64,000 nucleotides of DNA from Aplidium turbinatum (taxonomy: Eukaryota; Chordata; Ascidiacea; Aplousobranchia; Polyclinidae). The position numbers and the translations under genes are program-made. The notes beneath the pieces are model-generated. The model saw only the letters and a list, made by a program, of their open reading frames with translations, did not search any database and was not told the DNA's origin. Of this stretch, positions 45,759 to 57,700 are shown in pieces. The stretch is from positions 21,002,477 through 21,066,476 of the forward strand of contig OU964918.1 in assembly GCA_918807975.1 (NCBI GenBank), written 5' to 3'. Every line of letters starts with the position of its first letter. The stretch's first letter is position 1.

Positions 45759-48700
45759 ATGTCAGGTGGTTCAATTTTGGAGGTGAGTAGTTCTTTTGTA
45801 CTCGTTTGCAGCAAAACAATTGATAATGTATCATATCATTATGATGCTTATTGCTTATCTTTTGACATACCGTATTTTACGGACCATAAGGCGCACCGGA
45901 CTATAAGGCGCACTGTCAATAAATTGCTTTGATTAGTTTTTTGTTCATACATAAGGCGCACCGGACTATAAGGCGCACCGGACCATAAGGCGCACCGGAC
46001 CATATATAATAGTAGTATCGGTACTGGTTTTGAGTGTAGGCAATAAAGCACTACCGCACTTGATCCATACATAAGGCGCACCGGACCATAAGGCGCACGT
46101 TCAATTTATGAAGAAAAAAAAGAATTTAAAGTGCGCCTTATGGTCCGTAAAATACGGTAATTTCGAGGCCTGATATGTTTTATTCCAAAACAACAATGCG
46201 CTTTCCCTTTCACTAATATAACTACTAGGGAAAATTTTAACAACTTTAGATATCATACTGTACCGTACTTAAAAAGTGACACTAGTATTTCGTTGAAAGC
46301 TAGTGTCTTTTTTCAATCTTGCTTTTTGTGTTGGAACATCTGTCCTGAAAAGTGTATCAATTTACTGTCCCATGAGGTTAATATTTGTCCAAAGTATATT
46401 AAAAGTTTTCTATAGGATGTGCAGACTTTTTGTCTGATTTGTAGGACAACAAATAAAACAAATTTCGTAAGCTGATATACCAACAACTGCTTGTTTGATT
46501 TTAATGTTTTTTGATTTAGTTTAGCAAGAACTTCCAAACTTGATGGAAAATAAGATATTAAGAAATGAGCAAAAGGTGGCATCATGTGGTTTGATAACTT
46601 TTGAAAATTTGTTGTGTTATATATACTGTAATCGAACATCTAAGGTACACACTACACAACATTCTAAGGTACACAACATTTTGATGTAGCCAATCTGACG
46701 TGAGACATTTCAAATGGCCAATTTTGGCCAGACGTATTTAGACGATACATATCGCCATATGTAATATATCTTAGATCCCTTGAACATTGCTAAAGGGTCA
46801 TTCCATATCAAAACAGCCAATGTGAAGATATCTTGTATATGGTACCTCTCAGATTTTGCTGAAAAGTTGTCATACTATGCTTTAGGCTACCAAACAAAAG
46901 AATGCTAAGTTTTAGATAAATATCTCAAACGGTTTTCCCATAGCGGCCATTTGAATTTCAGGCGCTACCCTCGTTTTTGACTTGGGGGGGGGGTAGCGAA
47001 TAGCAATTTCAGCCATTTTCAGAGCCCAATAACTTTTCTTGTAATTGTGGTAGAAGACTAAAAGTTGCTGTGCTAGTTCATTATCAACTATACTACACAA
47101 TTCAATAGTAACAAACAACATCTCTTGATGCATAAGTGTTAGGTGGGTCATCAAAATCCTGTTTTTTTGCCCCGTATAAGTGATTTTTTCAATTTTCAAA
47201 TGCTTCTACCACCCAAACCAATCAACCTATTTCTCTAAAACCTAATTATTTGTAATATTTGGAAACTTTTCTTCTGCCAACTTAAATTTGGGAGTTGTGG
47301 TGCCATTAACAGAGATCTTATAGGTGTCTGAAAACCCTATCAGGCAGAAATGGCCCTTTTTTACCCCTATGTTTAGAGCCCCAAATGACCGCGTGGGCAT
47401 TTTATGGTCATTCTGAAATTTATACCAGACAAACACATCCATTTATTCTTTCATTTCATGAAATAAAATCTTTGAGTATCAAACTCCTTCACTATAAATT
47501 TTATGTTTTTAAAATGTATAGGTAAACCGACAAATGCGCGGAGGTTTTGAAGAAACTTTAATGTAGCTTAAATAGTTCTTGCACATTTCAATTAATTTTT
47601 ATCCTGTAGCTAGCCTAACATCTTGGGTACGTACTCCCAAAAAATTACGTCATTTCCGGTTCGCGTTTTTAAGCAGGTAATTAAAGACACACTACCCTCA
47701 TTTTCACTTAAAAATATGAATGCGTGACGCCTATTAGGGATATGCGCACGCGGAATATCATTGCGTGGAAACCACTTAAATAAATAGGTTTACATCACCT
47801 ATTGCACAATCGAATGAATGAATAACGGCTCACAGGGCTTAGGGACGTCGGAACTCTCTTCCTGTGACCCCAGCAGTGCCGGTCTTAGGGTATTTCGGGC
47901 CCTGTGCGGAATATGCTTTGCGGGCCCCAATGACAATTATCCAAATTATCCAATTCAGTAGCGTAGCTGGGTATTTTGAAAGGGGAGGGAGGTTTGAGGG
48001 CCGGCGGGCGAAGCCTGACGGCGTGTTTGCCAAAGGCGACCCCCAGTGGCAGGGGGTCTTGGGGGCCTCCCGCAAAAAAAAAAATTTGAAAAATTACTTT
48101 GAATTTGGTGCATTTTAAAAGCATGTTCAACAAAAATTTGGGTATGAAACTGTCTAACTATCTCTATGTTTTCTGCATTTTCTGAGTAAATTACGGGCCC
48201 TGTACAATCGCACGGTTTGCACACCCCAAAGACAGGCACTTCCCCCAGACCAGGGCATTGGTATTTCATTGAATTAATACTCCTTGTTGAATTGGTATTT
48301 CATTAAATGGATAAAGGAAAATTGCTCTCCTGAACATTTTACGTCATTCTTCGGCAGCCGTGGCCGAGTGGTTAGCGCGTTGGGCTCGCAGTCGAGAGCC
48401 TGCATGTTCGACTCCAACCACCCGCACTTGCTGTTGTTTCTCTGGGCAAGAAACTTAACGATAATTGCCTCTACCTAGTGATCGATTTCGAGTAATGGGT
48501 AGTATCAAATTGAAGTCATAAGTAAAGTAGACAACCGGAAAACAGACATTGCCGTCGGCTGCAGCGTGGGTCAGGTGTATGTCGGAAGGCGTACACCGAT
48601 GCATAGCGCTCAAGTCCGCTTTCCCGCAATGCAGGATAAAGATAAACAAACAAACAATTCTTTTTCCTTACAGACTGGCTACTTCAGTGAATCAGCAGGC

Positions 48701-51700
48701 AGACATCAAGTAGCCTACGCAAGTTGCATAGCCTACTGGCAGGCTACTATGAAGATTAGTTGGTTCCTTTTCGCCGCTTCCTATCGTCTGTTGTATCGCA
48801 TTTGTGATTGCACTGTATATATTGCATGATATCGCAATCGGCGCAAATAAAAACATTTACTTATTGGATGGTTTTAAACCAACCATAAGAGTCGAACCAG
48901 CGCCGCTTGATCTGATTTGATTGAATCTTTATCTTAGGACTGCGAAAGCTTCTTGCAGAGCTTAATCCTGGCAGTTTCGCATACTTGTAGAGGCTTTGAA
49001 TCACTGACGCAGGCCCGGTCACCGAGATTGACAGAGTGAAGTTTCCGATTGTTGAAGTCTTGTTGCCGGGGAACTATTCCAAATTCCATCCATTAGATGC
49101 CGCTGAATGGAGAGCAGTCCTTAACGTGCGTTGCTCAAGCGTATTGAGTGGCGTAGCGGTCAGTGGAGTGGTGCCTCACTCTACCGGCCCGCGTTCAATA
49201 CTCGGTGCGTCACGGGAAGCCTCACTTAACTCTTAAAAAATTGTTGCTCAAAAAATATTGGTACCGGTAGGCTACGTGAGAATCACATCACAATGAAAGA
49301 ATAAGAACACTTGATAAATCAACAAGACTAGGCGAAACACAAAATGAACAAGCACACATAAGCAGAAGAGTGGGAATGGATAAAATCGACCAACGATCCT
49401 CACGCAGTGCTTCTACCTCCGCTTTTGATATGATGTCGGAGCATGGAAAAACTTTGATGTCTTTTTGAAGGTGAGGAGGGATGCATTCGTGGACACCTTC
49501 CTCCTTTGGCTGCATCTTCAAGCAGCAGTCGATTTCCAAGCTGGCAACTGGACCTTCCTTGTTTTGTAAAAAAAAGTAGTGCTGCCAGATCTTTTTGTAT
49601 CGTATTTCTTATCATTAAAACTGTTTTACTTCTGTGGCCTTATTTTATTTTTTTGCATAAATTGTCTCATATGATATAACTCTAATTTCGATCACAACTT
49701 ATATATAATAGCGCAAACTTTCATCAACTCGTATTCAATAACTTCAACTCTCAATCAAGAAAAGGGTCTAATAGAATAATTTCTAATTTCTATAATTTTG
49801 TAATATAATTTCTATAAATTGTATAATTTCTAACTTCAACTCTCAATCTAGAAAAAGGCCAAATGTATAATTTTTAAAGCCAACAGAATCTAAAAAAAAA
49901 TAAAATCTGTGGAATCTGGCATTAAAAAGTCCAATCTGGCAACCCTAGCACACGACCGCTCATATAAACAAGTGACGTAATTGAATCTTTGATTGCGTGG
50001 TTCGTCTGAAAAAAGAAAACTAGAGAGAATTGGTTTGTTTCTTTTGATATGACGACAGTATCTGCTCTTCGCTGCAAATCAAGAAAAAAATGGCGTTAAT
50101 AGGATTTCGGATGAGCCAGCAATGGCAAAGTCGATTTCCCTAACGGCAAAGTTGTTATTGCAGTAAAATTAAAAAGATAGATGTAGTTAGATTTGAAGAG
50201 AAATTTTTCTACGAAAACAAAAAGGTAAGATGTTACATTTTCTATCATTGCAAGAATGGTGCTAGTGCTACAAAATTAACCAGTTGGAACCTACAATATT
50301 TTTGTTTGTTTATTATAATTTACACCTGCGCGCATTCGATGGTGTTTTAGCTGTTACACGCATTTGTCGGTTTACCTATAACATTTTGGTCATTTTTGGC
50401 AAAATAATCTCAAGTCCTTAATGTAGGTCAGAGAAAATTCAACAATGATTTATCATAAAAACAGTGAAAATAAGTAGGTACTATGCTTAGTGATCATAAA
50501 CATTGGAATGCTGACATTGTTGACCATTAATTTATGATCAAAATGATGCTTTCACCTCTTCTCACCCATGAAAAAGTGCCCACCTGCATTCTGCAATCAA
50601 TAAGCTATTATTTGGAGATAAAATTGTAGGAAAATGATCAAGTCGTGTTCAAAAATTAAATTGTTTTCAGTTTGCACTATAATTCTCATTATGTAAAATG
50701 CATAGCTCAAATCAGCTCAGTTGAGTTTGAATATCATCTATTGTCTAAGAAACTGTGGAAGTAGTGTCAGAACATTTTCACAATCTTTTTGGTAAAGTTT
50801 GTATTTTCGAGCACTGTGTCTAGGTTTCTAGTACACCGACACAACAAATATATGTTGGAATAGCACCCAACAAGGCATTTGTCTTTGGTCTGGCAGCCAC
50901 ATCAAAATGTTGTTTACACGCTTCATGAATTTTACGAAAACATCACCATCACCATGTTTATCTGAACGTTCAATAATATTTCCAGTGAACCAAATCATCA
51001 TCATAGATACAAGCAATGTAAATTCCTGGTTGGAACAGAGTTGAGATTTTTGATTGATCTGAAAGCAAGCGTTCTTCATCCAAATGTTTTGCATCACAGA
51101 TTTGTTCTGCACTGATGTCTGTGAATATTGAATTATGTGACATTCTTTTCATTCGTACTATCATCATAATCCATCGTCGGTTTGTTCCCCACTAGTGGGG
51201 GGTGGCCGATTGTTTCCGCGCAGCAATTGTTTTAATCCCTTTTCTCCATTTCACCCTGTCCCTTGCATCTTCCTCCTTCAGTCCGGTTTTTTTAAATTCA
51301 TCCTTCACTTGTTGTTTCCACGTTCTTCTTGGACGACCGCGTTTCCTCTTCCCATCCACCTTTAGATCTAGTGCCTTTCTAAGAAAACTTCCTTCCTCCC
51401 TCCTTATCACATGCATAGGTGCCGACTTTTATTTTTGCACGGGGTGGCAGATAGCACAATATGGCAACCTATAAACTTTCAAACTGCATGTTTTTGTTTG
51501 ATTTTTACTAAGCATTCGAAAATTGCATTTTTTTAATTTGAAAAAAGATATTCATTTAGGGAGTGGAGCTATCAATCATCGAGATAATTTTATTTCCGAG
51601 TATTTTATAGCTGTCATAATTTATAGCGATATTGAGCAGTTTAAAATTTTTCAAAAAAGATTTTTGGGAGAGGCAATGGAAAGGTCGTATTTTATTGATT

Positions 51701-54700
51701 AATAAATCCCATTGTAAACCTAACAAATGTAACAATGACTTATGAAAAGTAACAAATAAAACGATCGCAACAACAACAAGGAAAAAAATCGCAGCCACGT
51801 GTTGCGTAATCTTCACGTAGCTTGCTTGATGTTACGCGAGTATCATGCTTGTGACAAAAACAATCATTTTCTTCGCAATACTATATTGGTTCACCTCTTG
51901 CTTTACTTGACTTGAAGCGAAAACCAATGATCAAAAAAAGATTTAAACGTCCGTTCAAATTACATTTATTTGCAGTAAGTAATGTACCCTAAACGGGGTG
52001 GCTGCCATCATGCCATAGAGGTTATGGGGTGGCGTGGCTGGCCATCCCGTAAGTCGGCGCCAGTGATCACATGTCCATACCATCTTACTCCATTTGCCCT
52101 TGCCATTTGGTCTATGGTCTCTCTCATCTCTAGCATATCCAACAATTCTTCAGTCCTCTTTTCCCTTCTCGTTTTCACCCCACACATTGCTCTCACCATT
52201 GACCTTTCCGTTCTTCTCAGGATTGCCAGCTCACTCTCTCTCAATACCCATGTCTCGCTACCATATAGCATTGCAGGCTGCACACAGCTCCGATATACTT
52301 TTCCTTTCATCCTTAGTGAAAATTTTCTGCCATACAACATTTCCCCACATTCCCTGAACTTTGCCCAGCCCAATCTTGCCCTTGTTGTCTATATTGATGT
52401 CTATACTATATTGATGGAAATTGGAATAAAGCAATAGTGTGAATGTGTTCCCCTAATAGTTTTTGTCGAGGCATAACGTCTCTCCTATTCATACTTTTCT
52501 CAACCATGCACCAATGGGAAATGGCCTCTTCTTCCTCCTGTGAATGTGGTGCTGAGGAACAGACCGCAGACCACATCATCAATGACTGCTCCATCTTCAA
52601 GTCACCTAACAGAGTGGAAAGTCTGCGTGTCATGGATGATGAAACCAAAGACTGGCTGCTCTCTAGTAGCCTTCCAGTGTAGTACGGTAACATCGTGAAT
52701 CTGGGGGGTAAAATGATAGACCCTCGGCCCCAGAGGCTCACACAACAACGACGATACTCTTCTTTATTTTTTTTTAACGTTGTCTGCACTAATGAAGAAT
52801 AACTGAATGTTTTTGATGTTTGTTGTTGCCCATTCAAACATCTGTAATGGTGTCAAAATATGGTTTGCATTGGGGGCCTGAAGACTTGCACGTGCTGTAA
52901 GACGCTTGACAGTGCCTCCAATTCCGTTACATGGGCTTTTTCCTTGCAAAGTGGCAAAAAAGTGCCATTCAGCAGAAATACCAAAGTCATGTTTGTGATA
53001 GCACAGGTTGGTGAAGTTCTTATAATTTTTATATTGTGAAGCTGCACTAATGCTAAAATAGATTACTTTGTGCAGATTTGGGATAAACTGTTTTAGATGA
53101 GGTAACAAGAGTGAGTCACAAAGATGGATCCTGCATTCCCTTTCATTTTGTGCTGTAGCTTGTAACATTGGATCAAGTATGACAAATCAAAAATCATAAA
53201 TATCTTAAAAACAATACAAAATCAGGTGAATAGAAAATTTTGCCAAATTGGAAATCTACCTAAAAAATACTCCTAAAAGGACCCATCTACAGATCCCTAA
53301 GCATTGTGCACTGCTTGGTGAGAGTGGTGTACCAACAACCGCACAATTGGAATATTGATTTGAGCTAAGCATTTTAGGTCTGCTACTATTCGGCTAGTCC
53401 GATTTGGCTGCAGTCTTTTTTGACTGGTTTGTTAGATTTACGGAAGGATTTTGTTGGATTACAGAAGGATTATGGTTGAATTTTCAAAAAATTTGGCGGA
53501 TAGGGAACTAGCCGAGAAAGAATGTACCCGAATAGGGAACTAGCCGAATCAGACTAGCCAAAACGGGCCATTCCGAAGCATTTTACATAATGCAGAATTA
53601 TAGTGCAAACTGCAAGCTGAAAACAATTTATTTTTTGAAAACGGATAGATCATTTTCCTACAATTTTATCTCTACATAATAGATTATTGATTGCAGGTGG
53701 GTACATTTTCATAGGTGAGAAGAGGTAAAAGCATCATTTTGAACATAAATTAATGGTCAACAATGTCAGCATTCCAATGTTTATGATCACTAAGCATAGT
53801 ACCTACTTATTTTCTCTGTTTTCATGATAAATCATTGTTGAATTTTCTCTGACCTACTTTAAGGACTTGAGATTATTTTGCCAAAAATGACCAAAATGTT
53901 ACATTTTAAAAACATAAAATTTATAGTGAAGGAGTTTGATACTCAAAGATTTTATTTCATGAAATGAAAGAATAAATGGATGTGTTTGTCTGGTATAAAT
54001 TTCAGAATAACCATAAAATGCCCATTGCCCACGCGGTCATTTGGGGCTCTAAACATAGGGGTAAAAAAGGGCCATTTCTGCCTGATAGGGTTTTCAGACA
54101 CCTATAGGATCTCTGTTAATGGCACCACAACTCCCAAATTCAAGTTGGCAGAAGAAAAGTTTCCAAATATTACAAATTTAGGTTTTAGAGAAATATTTTG
54201 ATTGGTTTGGGTGGTAGAAGCATTTGAAAATTGAAAAAATCACTTATACGGGGCAAAAAAACAGGATTTTGATGACCCACCTAACACTTATGCATCAAGA
54301 GATGTTGTTTGTTACTATTGAATTGTGTAGTATAGTTGATAATGAACTAGCACAGCAACTTTTAGTCTTCTACCACAATTACAAGAAAAGTTATTGGGCT
54401 CTGAAAATGGCTGAAATTACTATTCGCTATGGACTCTTCAAGAATTGTTATCATTGCCATAAAGCACCTTCTTTAAGAGTGCCTGGTCATCTCGGTCTGC
54501 TACTATTCGGAGAGTCCATTTTAGAGAAGCCGATTTGGAAAAATCCCAGTTCAGAGAAAGCCTTTTTTTTTGGAGAATTCTAAAATTTCACAGCGGCATC
54601 TGTTCATTCAAAGGGATTAGCTTATAACAGAGGTTAACCAAGTAAAGTGTCAGTGAAAAAGTTTCAACCAAACATAAAAAACTGTTATCAAACGGCGTTT

Positions 54701-57700
54701 CATGATTAACGATAGAGGTTAATTAAATAAACCCCCAAGCCAAAAAAAGCCGTGGTCAAACAGTAAGTACGGTAAGTAAAGTGTCAGCGAAAAAGTCTCA
54801 ACAAGAAAAAATAAACAGTTATAAAACGTTAAATGGCCTTTGAAACTGTCATGCTGGTAGGCCATGTTAGGCGGCTTTCACAAACCAACATTTCTCTTTT
54901 CCGTTGGTATTCAAAATGTTTTTCTCTTCACTCACATTCGCAATATTTTTTCACTAACAAGGCAAAATATGAGCATCGCTGTAAAACCTCGAAGACTAGC
55001 TTTACACCTACGTGGGAAGCAGTGCATTTAAATACAACTGCAAATATGTTTTTACCTGATGACAATTAATGGATTTTTTAAACATAATTTTTTAACAGAT
55101 TTTTTGTTTTAGCTGCGGGCGCGACAATTCGGCCACCGGGAAGCAGCTTTTGGTCGGAAAAATTATACCAGCTTAGGGACCTGCTAGAGTAGCCTCAGAG
55201 TGATGCCTACAGCCCTACATCGAATCCGATTCGATATATTTCCGGTATAGGAAATGAAGCAAATGCAAAATAAAGTCAATGTTTTGTTTGTGACAACAGA
55301 TTGTAGCGTCCCCATTAACACATACATTTTTTTGCACTTGTGCACTTGTACAGTTGTACACTGTGTAAGTGTGTATAATATATTTATTTTTCTTTGTCGG
55401 AAGAAACGATGTGGAAATAGAATACAGTGTCATAAGTTATAACCAACAAAAGGAAATGTGATAGTTGTAATGGTTTAAGACATGCATGCAAAAATCCAAT
55501 TCCAAATGGCCCATCCATATCATATTTGTTATGCATGAATCATTACTATGGTCAACATATCAGTGCTCAGCGCATCTGGTAATCGCTTCCTTAAAACATA
55601 ATAAACTTACTTTATTAGCCCATGCAAGCTTGTGGCTGGTGGGGGTCTGCTACTATTCGGTGAGTCCGATTCGGTGAGTCCGATTTGGTGAGTCTGATTC
55701 GGTGAGTTCCTAACTTCTAACCCCTAACCTTAACTCCTAACCCCTAACCCTAAAACGGCAATGATAATTAGGCTACGGTACCCGATAATTTAAAAAAAAA
55801 ATTGAAAAAATCCCCCGTTAAGGGATCGGACTCACCGAATCGGACTAACCGAATCGGACTCACCGAATCGGACTCACCGAAACGGGCCATTCCGGGCTGG
55901 TGGAGTGGTGGACAGCTTTACTACTCTCTGCGTATGAAATATGTATGATATGGTGTATGAAGCAAAAATTTATTTCGATGTTCAACTAACCTCGTCTTGA
56001 GCTACGTGGTCTAGCACTCATATTTCTTGCAGTCATTCTTGCCTGCTATTCTAATAACAACAATACAGTAACTTGAAAGCTTCCAAAAACGGGTCTGCTA
56101 CTATTCGGTGAGTCTGATTCGGTGAGTTCGATTTGGTGAGTTCCTAACCTCTAACCCCTAACCCTAAAACGGCATTGATAATTAGGCTACAGTACCCAAT
56201 AATTTAAAAAAAAAAATTGAAAAAAATCACTGAATAGGGATCGGACTCACCGAAACGGGCCATTTCGTCCAAAAACAATACTAATTTTGATCAAGCATAG
56301 CACTGGCAGCGTATTAGCATGGGTAATGGGTATGGAAAGGTAAACTCAAATACCGCCTACCTAAATAATCCCTACAAATTTTCAAAAATTCTCCAAATCG
56401 GTTTTCTCCGTAAAAGCCTGTCTCCGACATTGGATTTCTCCGTATTGGATTTGACAAAACGGGCCATTCCGTAGTTATTGCTTCATGGAAAAAATGTTGC
56501 CTCAGGTGCATCGCTTCTGTCAACTGTCTCATGTCAAGTCGATGTGACAGAATGTCCTTTGCACTGCACAGAGATATTATTTATAATATATTGTGTCCCT
56601 TCGGGCAGGCAGTGAGAAATAAATGAAGTTTGATTTTTTAGAAAGTTTCAATGATATTATTATTAGCAAAATGTGGCAAAGCCTGCCACATCTCTAGTTC
56701 GCAATCATTGACTCCACATCACCCTTGTTCATGATAATATCAATTAATTACCACAACATTGTGCACAGAAAGCAATTGATATTGTGAAGCAAGCAGCTGA
56801 AGAGGACAAGAATGGAAACTATCAAGAAGCCTTGAGACTTTATGAAGGAGCGGTGGAACACTTCCTTCATGCAATAAAATGTAAATCTACTGTATATATG
56901 CAGAATGTGACACGATTCAGTAAATAATCGTGTTGGCTCATGATCATCTTAGATTTTCTTTTATTATTATGCAATTTGTATTTCAGATGAAGCAAAAGAC
57001 AATGCGGCAATTAAAAACAGCATCCGCCAAAAATGTGTAGGATATCTAGATAGAGCTGAACAGTTGAAGAAGCATCTGGAAGGCAAGAAGACTGGAGGAT
57101 CTGGAAAGGGAAAAAAGAAAGAAGTGAAAGCCGAAGGATCGTACGTTTTATGAATATTTTTAATATGAATTATACATTACTTGTATAGTTATGGTCATCA
57201 TATCAGAGAGTATAATATTTAAAATCACCCAAACTAAAACTGGTTCTGTTTGATCATACAACATTAATTTACATAATTCCGGTTTGTAGAAGAATATTTT
57301 CACCCCCTCCCAACGATGTTTAACTCAAGTTTCGTTGAATTTGTTTTTTTAAACAAATAGCTGCAAATGAAAATGTTGTATGATACTGTTTTGTTGAAAA
57401 ATGTCACATTATAGTTTCAACCATTTGTCAGAAAGTTTATTACGATATTCCGAAAGGCAGTTTTCTGTATAAAACAACCCAAGGCTTTCTTTTGAAATTA
57501 AACACCTATATATATAGTCAGAGAGCCTGTGACATATTTATAGAAACATCAGGTACAAAAGGTTTGAGTGGTTTATCAAACTTACTCCACAGTGTGATGT
57601 TCAGAAACCCAAATCCAACAACAAACCCTTCGCCTGATTTTATGCCTTTACTATGTAAAGACTTTGAAGCAATTCGATTCGAGTGCCACAGGAGGGGCTT

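Larger units (their letters stand above)
47519..50378. mobile_element. 2.86-kb element (TAGGTAAACCGAC ends) nested in the left arm
   Basis: TAGGTAAACCGACAAATGCG at 47519 mirrors the end at 50378 exactly over 20 bp, with TA on both sides (47517-47518, 50379-50380). Removing it restores the arm sequence seen intact near 53870-53930, which proves the borders. Inside lie a hAT MITE (47874-48240), SINE-like pieces (48350, 48885, 49140) and a minus-strand open stretch near 49288-49615 that I cannot identify. Confidence 0.9.
46990..54428 (-). mobile_element. Large inverted-repeat DNA transposon in VPS4 intron 1, with several insertions
   Basis: The left arm (46990-47518 continuing at 50379-50725) is the inverse of the right arm (53350-54428, interrupted by 53376-53575). 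Each arm is roughly 850-900 bp, with tips GCGAATAGCAATTTCAGCC and TA at both outer edges. On the minus strand the centre codes [52 protein letters not shown] (53168-52764), and after a LINE insertion [24 protein letters not shown] and [14 protein letters not shown] (51030-50828). This protein pattern recurs in uncharacterised invertebrate repeat proteins; I cannot name its superfamily. It is broken by the insertions and by frame changes. Confidence 0.75.

Noticed and set aside
46313-46639. 108-codon minus frame in VPS4 intron 1
   Set aside because: AT-driven composition, no recognisable domain, no repeat partner in the window.
48350-48425. tRNA gene
   Set aside because: A and B boxes are good, but acceptor and anticodon arms do not pair and a SINE body follows.
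49288-49615. Overlapping minus frames ([18 protein letters not shown])
   Set aside because: The peptide is not repetitive and looks somewhat protein-like, but I recognise no family and see no exon borders, so no gene is called.
55700-55760. Telomere-like CTAACCCTAACC runs
   Set aside because: Short, irregular and always inside the GGTGAG MITE family, so part of the element and not an interstitial telomere.
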